Shown: positions 30,423 to 41,186, counted from the stretch's first letter. The stretch is 64,000 nt of DNA from Parabacteroides distasonis ATCC 8503 (GCF_000012845.1 NC_009615.1:4590501-4654500); one strand, 5' to 3'. Numbers and translations: made by a program. The notes: generated by a model from the sequence alone, not told the origin.

Positions 30423-32510
30423 TTATTGTTGTTCTTTCTTGAATTCTTTCAATCCGTTTTGAAGGAACTGGATGTATTTGGAAACATCCTCATTGAATGC
30501 GTATGAAGGTCCGAGCGGCTGTCCCTCGTCATTCAATAAGATGTAGAATGGCTGGGCATTAGAACCGAACTTGCTTCGTTGCAAATAACTCCATTTATCA
30601 CCGATCGTCTTCAGCTTACGAGTCTTTCCGTTCTCTTGGATCTCGATGGGTTGCGGGAGTTTCGTCTTATCGTCTACCATGAGAGTGATTAGCACGTAAT
30701 CATTTTCTAGCATTTGCTTCACCTTAGGATCCGTCCAAACGGAAGCCTCCATCTTACGGCAGTTTACGCAACCGAAACCGGAGAAGTCGATCATGACGGG
30801 TTTATTTACCTTCTTGGCATAAGCCATACCGGATTCATAATCGTCGAACGCGGCGTGTACCTCGTTTTTGTATAGATTGAAATCTTGTGTATACAACGGA
30901 GGAGCGAATGCGCTGATCGCCTTTAACGGAGCGCCCCAAAGTCCCGGAACCATGTAAATGGCGAAAGCGAAAGAGATAATCGCCATAAACAGACGAGGAA
31001 CAGATACATATTTTACTTCGCTATCATGGCTAAACTTGATCTTTCCTAATAAGTAAACACCCAATAAACTGAAGATCACGATCCAAAGCACGATAAAAGC
31101 CTCACGGTCTAGTAAACGCCAACCATACGCTAAGTCCGCTACGGAAAGGAACTTCAAGGCCAAGGCCAACTCCAAGAAGCCCAATACGACCTTCACGGAA
31201 TTCAACCATCCGCCGGATTTCGGCATACTTTGCAGCATATTCGGGAAGATGGCGAAGACGCTGAACGGGATGGATAACGCCAAGGCGAAACCGAACATAC
31301 CGATAGCCGGTCCTACCGCCGTACCCATAGAAGCGGCCTGTACCAACAAGGTTCCGATAATCGGGCCCGTACAAGAGAAAGATACCAATACCAACGTAAA
31401 CGACATAAAGAAAATACTCAATACGCCGGTCGTCGAATCGGCCTTGCTATCCAATTTGCTAGTCCATGACGCAGGTAATACCAGCTCGAAGGCTCCGAAG
31501 AAGGAGACTGCGAATACTACCAACAGCAAGAAGAACAGGATATTAAAGATCGCGTTCGTTGATAAATCATTCAATGCGCTCGCTCCGAAGATACCGGTGA
31601 TCAACAAGCCCATCACCAAATAGATTACGATAATAGATAACCCATAGGTGATAGCGTCGCGAATCGCTTTCTTACGATCTTTCGTACGTTTCAGGAAGAA
31701 GCTAACCGTCATAGGGATCATCGGCCAAACGCAAGGAGTCAATAAGGCGATCAAACCTCCCAAGAAACCCGCGAAGAAGATGAATAACCAAGAGGTATCC
31801 GCCGCCGATACCGTAGCGTCGCCGAACGATTTCAATTGGTCGATCACCGGAGACCAAAGATTCGGGCTATCGGTTAAGCTGTCGGACGCTTTAGGAGATG
31901 TCGTAGCCGGTGTCTCTTTAGCGGCAGGGTCCGGAGTGTTCAACTCGCTGGCCTCTTCCGCTACGACTTGCGTATCCGGCTGTATGGCCGTGGCGTCCTC
32001 TTTATCCACCTCTGTAGTCGAGCTGTTAGCTGCCAGAGCTGGATCTACATGGATACTTTTCTTATCGAAAGAGAAAGGTATTTGATCTGGGGGAAGGCAA
32101 GTCTCGTCATTACAAGCCATAAATTCCACCTCGCCCTCTACCTTGAATTTAGCGGGATCGGTAACCTTTAGTTTTTGGATGAACGATACCGTACCCGGAT
32201 ACCAACGAAGGTTCATGGCGAATTGCTCGTCGTAAACCGTGGTCGGCTTTACAGAAGGAACCGGTTGACCAATCAGTTCAGCTCCATTCAATGTCTCGAA
32301 TGTGAAAGATGTAGAAACAGGACCTCCTTCCGGCAGGTTCATGTCATACAGGTGCCAACCTTTGTCCGCCGTGGCGGTAAAGACGATCTCTTTCTCGGGT
32401 GCGCCGCCCTTGTCGTCTAGTTTAATTTTCCACTTGACAGGCGTAAGTATTTGCGCCTGCGCTACCAGCGCTATTAGCGCCAGCATGATCGAACTGATGA
32501 GTTTCTTCAT
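30423..32510 (-). CDS. dsbD: Thiol:disulfide interchange protein DsbD
   Basis: 695 residues: signal peptide (about 1-19), N-terminal periplasmic immunoglobulin-like domain with a NDETCLPP cysteine (about 134), a low-complexity Ala/Thr/Glu linker (170-225), an eight-helix membrane domain (235-530, with TPCVWPMIPMTVSFF and SCTGPIIGTLLV holding the paired cysteines) and a C-terminal thioredoxin domain with GFGCVNCRKME. It passes electrons from cytosolic thioredoxin to periplasmic partners. It starts 21 nt after the RluA-type gene. Confidence 0.9.
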   Translation of the reverse strand: MKKLISSIMLALIALVAQAQILTPVKWKIKLDDKGGAPEKEIVFTATADKGWHLYDMNLPEGGPVSTSFTFETLNGAELIGQPVPSVKPTTVYDEQFAMNLRWYPGTVSFIQKLKVTDPAKFKVEGEVEFMACNDETCLPPDQIPFSFDKKSIHVDPALAANSSTTEVDKEDATAIQPDTQVVAEEASELNTPDPAAKETPATTSPKASDSLTDSPNLWSPVIDQLKSFGDATVSAADTSWLFIFFAGFLGGLIALLTPCVWPMIPMTVSFFLKRTKDRKKAIRDAITYGLSIIVIYLVMGLLITGIFGASALNDLSTNAIFNILFFLLLVVFAVSFFGAFELVLPASWTSKLDSKADSTTGVLSIFFMSFTLVLVSFSCTGPIIGTLLVQAASMGTAVGPAIGMFGFALALSIPFSVFAIFPNMLQSMPKSGGWLNSVKVVLGFLELALALKFLSVADLAYGWRLLDREAFIVLWIVIFSLLGVYLLGKIKFSHDSEVKYVSVPRLFMAIISFAFAIYMVPGLWGAPLKAISAFAPPLYTQDFNLYKNEVHAAFDDYESGMAYAKKVNKPVMIDFSGFGCVNCRKMEASVWTDPKVKQMLENDYVLITLMVDDKTKLPQPIEIQENGKTRKLKTIGDKWSYLQRSKFGSNAQPFYILLNDEGQPLGPSYAFNEDVSKYIQFLQNGLKEFKKEQQ

Positions 32511-32531
32511 TTTTTGTCCTTTATTGATAGA

Positions 32532-33446
32532 TTACTTTGCTGTCGATGTGAATTTCTCTGGGATCCGTGTCTCGAAGCGCATCTCCTCGCCTGTTACCGG
32601 ATGGATGAAACAGAGCCTGCGGGCATGGAGCATCAAGCGTCCGGCGGGATTTGTCTCCGCCCCGTATTTAGAGTCTCCGGCTATCGGATGGCCGATGGAT
32701 TGCATCTGCGCACGGATTTGGTTCTTGCGTCCCGTCTCCAGATCGAGTTCCACGAGCGAATAGCGATTGTTCGTTTGCAGGAGTCGGTAGCGTGTGATCG
32801 CTTCCTTCCCGTCACCATCTTGTGTCACGTACACTTGCATATGCTTGTTCTCCACGAGGTTGGATACGATCAAATCCGTGTCTTTCTCCGGTCGTCCCTC
32901 TATCACGGCCACGTAGGTTCGTTGCGTGATAGCCTCGCTCCAGTTGGACTGTAGTTGCTCTTTTACCTTCTGGTTCTTGGCGAACATCATGATACCCGAT
33001 GTGTCTCGGTCCAGACGGTGCAAGACGAATATCTTGTTGCGAGGGTCGCATTCTTTCAAGTAATCGCTCAGTATACGGTAGGCCGTACGCTCCTTGATAC
33101 GATCGGTAGATACGGATAGCAAACCTTCCCGCTTGTTGATCACGATGAGGTCATCATCTTCCCAAACAATTCTAAGTAACGGATTGTTGAATTCCACCTT
33201 CCCTCTTCCATAGTTGATCCCGACCGTATCGTTAGGGTTCAGCGGGGCATCGAACTGCCGGGTGACTTTTCCGTTTACCGAGATCTGTCCCCTGCTCAAT
33301 AATCCTTTCACGGATGAACGGCTTTGTTCTTTTAATAACTCGAACAGGAAAGGTAGCAAAGTGTTACTTTCACCCACCGTTACCTGTCGTTCTTTAGAGG
33401 GTTTACGTCGATTATCCCCTCCTTTATACTCAGATCGCTTTCTCAT
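32532..33446 (-). CDS. RluA-family pseudouridine synthase
   Basis: 304 residues. An N-terminal S4 RNA-binding domain (about 25-85, VKGLLSRGQISVNGKV) precedes the catalytic domain, where HRLDRDTSGIMMFAKN carries the catalytic Asp. The layout is that of RluD/RluC-type enzymes that modify uridines in 23S rRNA; the exact site cannot be assigned. The basic N-terminus (KRSEYKGGDNRRKPSKERQ) fits RNA binding. Confidence 0.88.
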   Translation of the reverse strand: MRKRSEYKGGDNRRKPSKERQVTVGESNTLLPFLFELLKEQSRSSVKGLLSRGQISVNGKVTRQFDAPLNPNDTVGINYGRGKVEFNNPLLRIVWEDDDLIVINKREGLLSVSTDRIKERTAYRILSDYLKECDPRNKIFVLHRLDRDTSGIMMFAKNQKVKEQLQSNWSEAITQRTYVAVIEGRPEKDTDLIVSNLVENKHMQVYVTQDGDGKEAITRYRLLQTNNRYSLVELDLETGRKNQIRAQMQSIGHPIAGDSKYGAETNPAGRLMLHARRLCFIHPVTGEEMRFETRIPEKFTSTAK

Positions 33447-33603
33447 ATCTATTTTTTATAGTACGCGAAGATACAGGCATTTACGCGAAACTGCAATAGC
33501 GCGGAATAGAAAAACCGTTATAAATAGTTTGCTTGTTATAGGAATAAACCTTCAAATCCCCGGATGTAAAAGTAATTGCCATTCACTCTATTTTCAAAAT
33601 AGC

Positions 33604-33687
33604 GTCGTGGTCCTTATAAATCACGTCGTGATCTATATAATCTACGACTTGGTCTTTACAAACCATGCCGTGGTTTATAGAATAGTG
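33604..33687. repeat. Four tandem degenerate 21-bp repeats upstream of valS
   Basis: Four head-to-tail 21-bp units at 33604-33624, 33625-33645, 33646-33666 and 33667-33687. The shared pattern is GtCGTGgTCtatAnAAtcnc. The 367-base gap 33447-33813 otherwise holds only the valS -7 box and no credible gene. Function is unknown. Confidence 0.6.
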
Positions 33688-33765
33688 GTTTGTCCGAGAG
33701 AGAATGCCTATTGTCTCGGCCGACTATATTTCCCGATGCTCAGCGTTTTTTGTCTATATTTTTTG

Positions 33766-33773
33766 TACTTTTG
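33766..33773 (+). promoter_or_regulatory. -7 element for valS
   Basis: TACTTTTG matches TAnnTTTG 40 nt before the valS ATG. A TTTG at 33749-33752 lies upstream but closer than usual. Confidence 0.55.
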
Positions 33774-33813
33774 CGGATCGAGAAATGTGTAAAGACTAAT
33801 TAGTTATAAAAAT

Positions 33814-36435
33814 ATGGAAATCGCTAGTAAGTACAATCCCGCTGAAGTAGAGGGGAAGTGGTATCAGTATTGGTTGGATAACGGCTTCTTTAAGTCAAAG
33901 CCAGACGGCCGTGAGCCGTATACGATCGTAATCCCGCCCCCTAACGTCACCGGCGTATTGCACATGGGACATATGCTTAACAATACGATCCAAGATATCT
34001 TGGTTCGCCGTGCCCGTATGATGGGTAAGAACGCTTGTTGGGTACCGGGTACGGACCATGCCTCGATCGCTACGGAGGCGAAGGTAGTGAATCGTTTGGC
34101 CGGGCAAGGAATCAAGAAAACCGATCTGACGCGCGACGAGTTCTTGCGGCACGCTTGGGAATGGAAAGAGGAGCATGGCGGTATCATCTTGAAGCAGCTT
34201 CGTAAATTGGGGGCTTCCTGCGATTGGGATCGTACGGCGTTCACGATGGACGAGAAACGTTCGGAAAGCGTCATCAAGGTTTTTGTCGATCTATATAAGA
34301 AGGGCTTGATCTACCGGGGCGTGCGTATGGTGAATTGGGACCCTAAGGCGTTGACGGCCCTGTCCGATGAGGAGGTTATCTATAAGGAAGAGCATAGCAA
34401 GCTGTACTATCTTCGCTATAAGATCGTAGGCGAGGAGGGATACGCTGTTGTCGCTACTACCCGTCCGGAGACGATTATGGGAGATACGGCGATGTGTATC
34501 AACCCGAACGACCCGAAGAACCAACATCTGAGAGGAAAGAAAGTGATCGTTCCGCTGGTAGGCCGTGAGATTCCGGTGATCGAGGATGATTACGTAGATA
34601 TAGAGTTCGGTACGGGCTGTTTGAAAGTGACCCCCGCGCACGATGTAAACGACTATATGTTGGGCGAGAAATATAATTTGCCTTCTATCGATATATTCAA
34701 CGATAACGGTACGCTGAGCGAGGCCGCCGGCCTGTATGTGGGCATGGATCGTTTCGATGTCCGCAAGCAAATCGAGGAAGACTTGCGTAACGCCGGTCTT
34801 TTGGAAAAGGTAGAGGCTTACGAGAACAAGGTGGGTTTCTCGGAGCGTACGAACGTGCCTATCGAACCGAAATTGTCTATGCAATGGTTCTTGAAGATGG
34901 AACATCTAGCCCAGATCGCCTTGGAGCCGGTCATGAAGGACGATATCAAGTTCTATCCGCCGAAGTTCAAGAACACCTACCGCCATTGGATGGAGAATAT
35001 CAAGGACTGGTGTATCAGCCGTCAGCTTTGGTGGGGACACCGTATCCCGGCTTACTTCTTGCCGGAAGGTGGTTACGTGGTAGCCGAGACGGAAGAGAAA
35101 GCTTTGGAACTGGCGAAAGAGAAATGTGGTAACCCGAATCTGACCATGTCTGATTTGCGTCAGGACGAGGACGTATTGGATACTTGGTTCTCCTCTTGGT
35201 TGTGGCCGATCTCCCTGTTCGACGGTATCAATAACCCGGATAACGAGGAAATCAATTATTACTATCCGACCAGTGATTTGGTAACCGGACCGGATATCAT
35301 CTTCTTCTGGGTAGCCCGTATGATTATGGCCGGCTATGAGTACAGAGGGAAAATGCCGTTCAAGAGCGTCTACTTTACGGGTATCGTTCGCGATAAGCTG
35401 GGACGTAAGATGTCCAAATCTTTAGGAAACTCTCCCGATCCGTTGCAATTGATCGAGCAATACGGTGCGGACGGCGTGCGTATGGGCTTGATGCTCGCGG
35501 CTCCTGCCGGAAATGATATTCCTTTCGATGATGCTTTGTGTGAGCAAGGACGTAACTTCAATAATAAGATATGGAATGCTTTCCGCTTGGTGAAGGGCTG
35601 GACGGTAGACGATACGATCGCTCAGCCGGAGGCTTCCGCTATCGCCGTGAAATGGTTCAAGATGCAGCTGGATAAGACGATTGCCGAGGTAGACGACTCT
35701 TTCAGTAAATATCGTCTGAGCGAAGCGATGATGGCTGTCTATAAATTGTTCTGGGATGAGTTCTCCTCATGGTATCTGGAGATGGTAAAACCGGGGTATC
35801 AGCAGCCGATCGACAAGGCTACTTATGAGGCTACGTTAGGTTTCTTCGATGCCTTGCTTCGTTTGCTTCATCCTTTCATGCCGTTTATTACCGAGGAATT
35901 ATGGCAAGCCCTTGAGCCTCGCAAGGAAGGTGAGAGCTTGATGGTTGCCCAAATGCCGGAAATAGCGGTTATAGATAGCGCTTATTTGGATGCTTTCGAG
36001 ATCGTGAAAGAGATCGTTGGCGGTGTCCGTACCATTCGTTTGCAAAAGAATATACCGAATAAGGACGCGTTGGAATTACAGATCGTGGGTGAGCACAATG
36101 AGGCGTTCAACGCCGTAATCGCTAAGATGTGCAATCTCTCTTCCATCTCCAAGGTAGAGGAGAAAGCGGCCGGTGCTGTATCGTTCTTGGTCCGTACGAC
36201 TGAATATGCCGTACCTTTAGGCAATCTGATCAATGTGGAGGAAGAGTTGGCTAAGCTTCAAGAAGAATTGAAATACCAAAAAGGTTTCTTGGCTTCTGTC
36301 ATGAAGAAATTAGGCAATGAGAACTTCGTGAGCAAAGCCCCGGCGAAAGTAATCGAGATGGAGAAGAAAAAGCAAGCCGATGCCGAATCGAAGATTAAGT
36401 CTATCGAGGAAAGTATCGCTGCCTTGACAAAATAA
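33814..36435 (+). CDS. valS: Valyl-tRNA synthetase
   Basis: 873 residues, class I synthetase. The HIGH motif appears as LHMGHML near residue 48 and KMSKS as [14 protein letters not shown] near 530. The editing (CP1) domain includes [13 protein letters not shown]. The C-terminal tRNA-binding coiled coil (about 810-873, [18 protein letters not shown]) is present. Cytosolic; monocistronic, with a terminator after it. Confidence 0.96.
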   Translation: MEIASKYNPAEVEGKWYQYWLDNGFFKSKPDGREPYTIVIPPPNVTGVLHMGHMLNNTIQDILVRRARMMGKNACWVPGTDHASIATEAKVVNRLAGQGIKKTDLTRDEFLRHAWEWKEEHGGIILKQLRKLGASCDWDRTAFTMDEKRSESVIKVFVDLYKKGLIYRGVRMVNWDPKALTALSDEEVIYKEEHSKLYYLRYKIVGEEGYAVVATTRPETIMGDTAMCINPNDPKNQHLRGKKVIVPLVGREIPVIEDDYVDIEFGTGCLKVTPAHDVNDYMLGEKYNLPSIDIFNDNGTLSEAAGLYVGMDRFDVRKQIEEDLRNAGLLEKVEAYENKVGFSERTNVPIEPKLSMQWFLKMEHLAQIALEPVMKDDIKFYPPKFKNTYRHWMENIKDWCISRQLWWGHRIPAYFLPEGGYVVAETEEKALELAKEKCGNPNLTMSDLRQDEDVLDTWFSSWLWPISLFDGINNPDNEEINYYYPTSDLVTGPDIIFFWVARMIMAGYEYRGKMPFKSVYFTGIVRDKLGRKMSKSLGNSPDPLQLIEQYGADGVRMGLMLAAPAGNDIPFDDALCEQGRNFNNKIWNAFRLVKGWTVDDTIAQPEASAIAVKWFKMQLDKTIAEVDDSFSKYRLSEAMMAVYKLFWDEFSSWYLEMVKPGYQQPIDKATYEATLGFFDALLRLLHPFMPFITEELWQALEPRKEGESLMVAQMPEIAVIDSAYLDAFEIVKEIVGGVRTIRLQKNIPNKDALELQIVGEHNEAFNAVIAKMCNLSSISKVEEKAAGAVSFLVRTTEYAVPLGNLINVEEELAKLQEELKYQKGFLASVMKKLGNENFVSKAPAKVIEMEKKKQADAESKIKSIEESIAALTK

Positions 36436-36462
36436 ATAGAACGGCCGTTTCTTTGAAATAAG

Positions 36463-36504
36463 AGCCTATATCAATCTTTTTTTGGTTGATATAGGCTTTT
36501 TGTT
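36463..36504 (+). terminator. Terminator of valS
   Basis: 14-bp stem AGCCTATATCAATC (36463-36476) with GGTTGATATAGGCT (36484-36497, one G-U pair), then TTTTTG. Confidence 0.85.
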
Positions 36505-36620
36505 GTATAAGTTGAAAATGTGATATTAAACTTGTTTATGTTGATGTCTTGGCATTTAAATTTTTATTAACTTGCCGGGCATTGAATAATGGATAGTCGT
36601 GCTAACTTTTCAAGGTATAT

Positions 36621-38591
36621 ATGAAGAGATTGTTTTTTATTGGTTGTTGGACGTTGATTCTAACTTTGCTTATTCCGGATAGGGCGAAAGGTGACACGTT
36701 TGTCGATAGCTTACGAAGAGAAATCAAGGTTTTGCCGGATAGTAGTAAACTAATACGCTTGAACGAATTACTTTATGCCAATACGCATAACAAAGTATAT
36801 AAAGTATATGCGGATTTGCTACTAGAAGAGGCACAGAGGCAACGTAACGATTATTACAAAGGAAATGCCTTACTATTCTTGATGCGTTATTACTATATGC
36901 AAGATCCGGATAGCTTGCGAATATATTTGAAAATAGCGGAACCCCTTTTCATCGCGACAAACCGGATCGAGGAATTATGTAGGGCGAAAGGATGGAATAT
37001 CTATTCTTTAGCGAATGAGGGGATGCAGGGATTGGTAATCCGGGAGGTGGATAGCTTGAGGAATCTTGCGACCTGTTTTAATTATCCGGATGGGGTGGAT
37101 ATGGCAAACCAAGCTTTAGCGAATTTCTATTTTAATATAGGATTGGATGAGGAGGGTATTCAATTAAGCCGGGAGATCTTATCTCGCATGGAAGAACGTA
37201 ATGCCTCTAGGATGCGTTGGTATTACGTGTTACGGCTGTTGCTTACGAAGGATTTGCGATTGGAGTATTTGAATAAATTGGATTCTTGCATACAAGAGTG
37301 CGAGAAAGAGGGCATTACTCAATTGGATGCGGAACATACTGTCGCTTTTTTAAAAGATCGCTATCATTATTACTCGGCCCAGTATTACGTGGCGGAAAAA
37401 GAGCCTTCCTTGGTTTATCAGCACTTGAGGATGATGGAGGATATCGAAAAGAAGAATAATATGAATGCCGAGCAAATCCTGCCTCAATTCCTTTGGATGA
37501 ATTATTACGCTTTAGCGGGGAAATATGAGAAGGCCATTGATTTGGCGAACAAATTGGAACTAATGCTCTTGGATAAGAAACGCTTTAATGATTGGGTCTC
37601 AGTGGAGGATTTTAAGGCGGATCTCTATTATAAGCTTGGAAGAGGGATGGAAGCGGCTAGGGCTTACAGAGATTCTAAAGAAGTGCACGACTCGATTATG
37701 CGGGTAAAATATTACGAGGATTTAGCGAAGTTGAAAACCCAACGAGAGGTGGAAAAACTAGAGATACAAAGTAAGAAACTGGAGCTAGAGGCGGAAAAGT
37801 CGCGTGTCCGTATCTTGATGCTTCGAGGAGGATTTGTCTTGGTGTTGTTTCTATGTGCGGGCTTGGGTATAGTCGCCTATGCCCGTCATCGTGCGGGGAT
37901 ACGATTAAAGATCGCAAAAGAGAAAGCGGAGGAGGCGGATCACCTGAAATCTGCGTTCTTGGCAAACATGAATCATGAGATCAGGACGCCATTGAACGCC
38001 ATCGTCGGATTCTCGCAGGTGATCGCCGATGAGGAAGATGCGGAAACTCGTCATGAACTCTCCAATATTATACAAAGTAATAATGAATTGTTGCAACGCT
38101 TGATAGAAGACGTATTGGATATATCGAAAATCGAGTCGAATACGTTGACTTTCGTTTTGGCGAATCATGAAATGAAGGCTTTAATGAAAGATATCTATAG
38201 TATCATTTTATTACGTATGCCCGAAAATGTAGAACTTCGATTGGATGATTGCCAACCTTTTACGCTTTATACCGATCGGAGTAGATTAACGCAAGTCCTC
38301 ACTAATTTATTGACGAATGCTATCAAGCACACGAAAAAAGGTTATATTTGCTTCGGGTATGACGTGACGGAGCAGGAAATCCGCTTTTATGTGACGGATA
38401 CAGGCGAGGGAATCCCGGACGACCAATTGGAACGGGTTTTCGATCGTTTTGTCAAGTTGACGCAATGGACCAATGGAGTCGGCTTGGGATTGGCTATCTC
38501 CAAGGCTTTGGTCACAAAGCTCGGCGGTCGTATAGAAGTGACTTCCCAGCAAGGGGTAGGCTCTACCTTTAGCGTTATTTTCCCAAGATAA
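36621..38591 (+). CDS. Sensor histidine kinase with periplasmic TPR-like domain
   Basis: 656 residues: signal peptide (1-24), a helical TPR-like periplasmic region (25-370), a coiled coil, one membrane helix (about 402-422), then HisKA with the phospho-acceptor His in NMNHEIRTPLNAIVGFSQ and HATPase with NLLTNAIKHTKKG (N box), DTGEGIPDDQ (G1) and GVGLGLAISKALV (G2). There is no receiver or output domain, and no response-regulator gene is adjacent, so it is an orphan kinase, unlike the one-protein hybrid systems common in Bacteroides. Confidence 0.87.
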   Translation: MKRLFFIGCWTLILTLLIPDRAKGDTFVDSLRREIKVLPDSSKLIRLNELLYANTHNKVYKVYADLLLEEAQRQRNDYYKGNALLFLMRYYYMQDPDSLRIYLKIAEPLFIATNRIEELCRAKGWNIYSLANEGMQGLVIREVDSLRNLATCFNYPDGVDMANQALANFYFNIGLDEEGIQLSREILSRMEERNASRMRWYYVLRLLLTKDLRLEYLNKLDSCIQECEKEGITQLDAEHTVAFLKDRYHYYSAQYYVAEKEPSLVYQHLRMMEDIEKKNNMNAEQILPQFLWMNYYALAGKYEKAIDLANKLELMLLDKKRFNDWVSVEDFKADLYYKLGRGMEAARAYRDSKEVHDSIMRVKYYEDLAKLKTQREVEKLEIQSKKLELEAEKSRVRILMLRGGFVLVLFLCAGLGIVAYARHRAGIRLKIAKEKAEEADHLKSAFLANMNHEIRTPLNAIVGFSQVIADEEDAETRHELSNIIQSNNELLQRLIEDVLDISKIESNTLTFVLANHEMKALMKDIYSIILLRMPENVELRLDDCQPFTLYTDRSRLTQVLTNLLTNAIKHTKKGYICFGYDVTEQEIRFYVTDTGEGIPDDQLERVFDRFVKLTQWTNGVGLGLAISKALVTKLGGRIEVTSQQGVGSTFSVIFPR

Positions 38592-38625
38592 ACAGTATAC
38601 ATTATATATAATATTGTAATAGACC

Positions 38626-39477
38626 ATGAAACACTCAAGACGTACATTTTTTAAACAAGGATTGGCGGGTGCCCTTTTATTAGGTACCTCCACGATCGCC
38701 CGGGCCGCTTTGCCGGACCCTGTAAAGCCAAAAGCCCCGAAGGCCGTAAACCCGTTCCATCTGGGAATGGCGGGATATACTTTCGTTAATTTTGATTTAG
38801 ATACGACGTTGAAGACGTTGGAACGATTAGATATCCATTATCTTTGCATCAAGGATTTCCATTTGCCGTTGAATAGTACGGATGAGCAGATTAGGGCTTT
38901 TCATGATAAATGCGCTGCCCATAAAGTGACGGGATATGCCGTAGGTCCTATTTATATGAAGAGTGAGGAAGAGATAGATCGTGCGTTTGATTATGCGAAG
39001 CGGGTAGGAGTGAAGTTAATCGTCGGTGTCCCGAATTACGAGCTTTTACCCTATGTGGATAAAAAAGTGAAGGAGTATGATTTTCATTACGCTATCCACT
39101 TGCACGGTCCTGATATTAAGACGTATCCCGATGCTACGGACGTTTGGGTGCATACGAAGGATTTAGACCCCCGTATCGGTATGTGTCTGGATGTCGGGCA
39201 TGACTTGCGAAACGGCTGTGATCCTGTCGCCGACTTGAAGAAATACCATACCCGGGTATTCGATATGCACATCAAGGACGTGACGGATTCTTCGAAGGCG
39301 GGAGTCGGGATCGAGATCGGTCGTGGAAAGATCGACTTCCCTGCGCTGATCCGTATGATGCGGGAAGTTAATTACACGGGAATGTGTAGCTTGGAATACG
39401 AGAAAGACATGAAAGACCCCTTCTTGGGGATCGCGGAGTCTATCGGCTATTTCAAGGCTGTGAGTGATTTGACATAA
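38626..39477 (+). CDS. Sugar phosphate isomerase/epimerase-like TIM barrel with Tat-type leader
   Basis: 283 residues. The leader KHSRRTFFKQGLAGALLLG has a twin-arginine pattern and an AxA cleavage site (ARAALP). The barrel has AIHLHGPDIKTYPDATDVW, RIGMCLDVGHDLRNG and FDMHIKDVTDSSKAG, the metal ligands of the xylose-isomerase-like superfamily. It is shorter than the paralogue at 4933-5820. Reaction unknown. It starts 34 nt after the kinase gene and ends at its own terminator. Confidence 0.8.
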   Translation: MKHSRRTFFKQGLAGALLLGTSTIARAALPDPVKPKAPKAVNPFHLGMAGYTFVNFDLDTTLKTLERLDIHYLCIKDFHLPLNSTDEQIRAFHDKCAAHKVTGYAVGPIYMKSEEEIDRAFDYAKRVGVKLIVGVPNYELLPYVDKKVKEYDFHYAIHLHGPDIKTYPDATDVWVHTKDLDPRIGMCLDVGHDLRNGCDPVADLKKYHTRVFDMHIKDVTDSSKAGVGIEIGRGKIDFPALIRMMREVNYTGMCSLEYEKDMKDPFLGIAESIGYFKAVSDLT

Positions 39478-39480
39478 TGT

Positions 39481-39503
39481 GGGGGCGTAAATCGCCCCCT
39501 TTT
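39481..39503 (+). terminator. Terminator after the TIM-barrel gene
   Basis: Perfect 7-bp GC stem GGGGGCG / CGCCCCC with a 5-nt loop, then TTTT. Confidence 0.75.
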
Positions 39504-39509
39504 AAATAG

Positions 39510-40550
39510 ATGAAGATGAGAAGCATTCTTTTTATAGGCATAGCGGGTTTGTTGTCCGCTTGTAGCACGATTAATTATGTAGGTATCGAGACGTATAATC
39601 CTGCGGAGGTGACGTTTCCTGAGAATGTCGCCAAGGTACTTATCGTAAACAATGCCGTCCCCCAACCGGAGGATGCGGGTTACGAATACACCTTGCAGGG
39701 AGAGAGGCAAGATACTTGCAAAGCGAAAGCGGATAGTGCGCTGTTTGACGCTTGCCGTACTTTAGGGGAGGCTATCGTGGAGGCTTCTTATTTTAACGAC
39801 GTATTGCTTTACCATGATGCGGTTCGAAAAGATAATCAGGCGTTTCTGGATACGAAACTTACCCAAGGGCAAGTAGCGTCGCTATGCGATGAGACCGGTG
39901 CCGATGCGGTTATCTCCATCGACCGCTTGCTGTTCGATATGAAGAAAAGCGTAGGTACCTTGGGCGAAGGGTATGTAATGGGAATGATCGACGTGCAGAT
40001 GGCTGGCGTGATACGCAGTTACGTTCCCGATCGTGAGGCTCCACTGGCGACGGTACATATGAAAGATAGTATTTATTGGGCGGAAAGTGCGGATTATATG
40101 CCGATCTTGGATAAGGTATTGCCCTCTCCGGAGAATGCTTTGCGTGGGGCCGGTAAATATTTCGGGGCGAAGGTCTACGCTAATTTTGTTCCTCATTGGG
40201 AGAAGGAGACTCGTTGGTACTTTACCGGAATGGGTTCACGTTGGAAAGAGGCTTCCGCTTATGCGGCTAATGAGAAATGGGATATGGCGGAAGATCGTTG
40301 GTCCGGGCTTTACCGGGGTACGGAAAACTGGAAAAGCCGGGCGAAGGCGGCCTCTAATCTGGCCCTATGCCATGAGATGAGAGGAGCTTTAAAAGAAGCC
40401 TATGAGTGGGCTCATAAATCATACGATTTATTCAAGCGTAATAATGGTGATAATGATAAGAGTACCAAATTATTGGAACTCTATGTACAGGCGTTGGCCG
40501 AACGAATTCGTTCCGATAAGAAACTAAATGTGCAATTTGGTGAGGATTAA
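39510..40550 (+). CDS. DUF6340-like lipoprotein with C-terminal TPR region
   Basis: 346 residues. The signal RSILFIGIAGLLSACS ends in a lipobox cysteine near residue 18. The N-terminal half (TINYVGIETYNPAEVTFPE) matches a Bacteroidales lipoprotein family; the C-terminal half (about 240-320) has TPR-like helices, with WDMAEDRWSGLYRGTENWKSR followed by ALCHEMRGALKEAYEWAHKSY. Function unknown; family name from memory. The ATG at 39516 is an equal alternative start. Confidence 0.7.
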   Translation: MKMRSILFIGIAGLLSACSTINYVGIETYNPAEVTFPENVAKVLIVNNAVPQPEDAGYEYTLQGERQDTCKAKADSALFDACRTLGEAIVEASYFNDVLLYHDAVRKDNQAFLDTKLTQGQVASLCDETGADAVISIDRLLFDMKKSVGTLGEGYVMGMIDVQMAGVIRSYVPDREAPLATVHMKDSIYWAESADYMPILDKVLPSPENALRGAGKYFGAKVYANFVPHWEKETRWYFTGMGSRWKEASAYAANEKWDMAEDRWSGLYRGTENWKSRAKAASNLALCHEMRGALKEAYEWAHKSYDLFKRNNGDNDKSTKLLELYVQALAERIRSDKKLNVQFGED

Positions 40551-40612
40551 CGGCGTTATTCGGTGAATTATTATTACTTTTGACGCATATTCGAATAAAG
40601 GAGAATTAATAT

Positions 40613-41074
40613 ATGAACGCAAATATGGCAAAGGTTCAATCCCTCATCGAGAACGCTTTTACGTCGGCTGTTGAAAAGCTGGCCAAGGATGAGTCCGGTA
40701 ATTTTATAAGCGACTTATATGTGCAGGCTGATGCGGAAAGCGGGGAACTGCAAATTTATGATGATGAGGAGCATTTGATCGAAAAGATCGTTATCTTCGA
40801 TTGGGTGAACTCGAACGAGGAGGAGAACGCATTCAATAAGCGGGTTGCCGCTTCGGTGAAGGCGGTTCTTACGATCTTGTCTACCAAGAATATTTTTGAC
40901 GTCCCCCGATTCATGAAGCCTCTTTCTGTTAGCTTGACCGATGAGGATTTTGTTGTAATAGAGGAACTTCTCTTCATCGATGATGATATGCTTCGTCTGG
41001 ACGATCCTCTATTAAAAGATTTAGATGCAGATTTAGATGATTTTTTAGCGAATCTTCTTGCAGATGTCAAATAA
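40613..41074 (+). CDS. Conserved hypothetical acidic protein
   Basis: 153 residues, strongly acidic, no signal peptide or membrane helix. The C-terminus is rich in Asp and Leu (LRLDDPLLKDLDADLDDFL). I do not recognise a domain. It is compact and cytosolic by composition. The stop codon falls 40 nt before tRNA-Thr, whose -33 box lies inside this gene. Confidence 0.65.
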   Translation: MNANMAKVQSLIENAFTSAVEKLAKDESGNFISDLYVQADAESGELQIYDDEEHLIEKIVIFDWVNSNEEENAFNKRVAASVKAVLTILSTKNIFDVPRFMKPLSVSLTDEDFVVIEELLFIDDDMLRLDDPLLKDLDADLDDFLANLLADVK

Positions 41075-41088
41075 ACCCTGTATCTTTG
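41058..41088 (+). promoter_or_regulatory. Promoter of tRNA-Thr
   Basis: TTG at 41058-41060 and TATCTTTG at 41081-41088 with a 20-nt spacer. The -33 box lies in the last codons of the upstream gene. Confidence 0.65.
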
Positions 41089-41113
41089 CGCCCGAAATAA
41101 AGAAACAAATGTT

Positions 41114-41186
<73 letters not shown>

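Noticed and set aside
33604-33687. CRISPR array
   Set aside because: The 21-bp units are contiguous with no spacers, are degenerate, and no cas genes are present.
33214-33792. Plus-strand frame covering the tandem 21-bp repeats
   Set aside because: It starts antisense inside the pseudouridine synthase gene and its end is the repeat read as 7-residue units; nothing suggests translation.
33447-33813. Possible T-box or other riboswitch before valS
   Set aside because: No T-box consensus or specifier-loop structure is visible, and this control is not usual in Bacteroidota.
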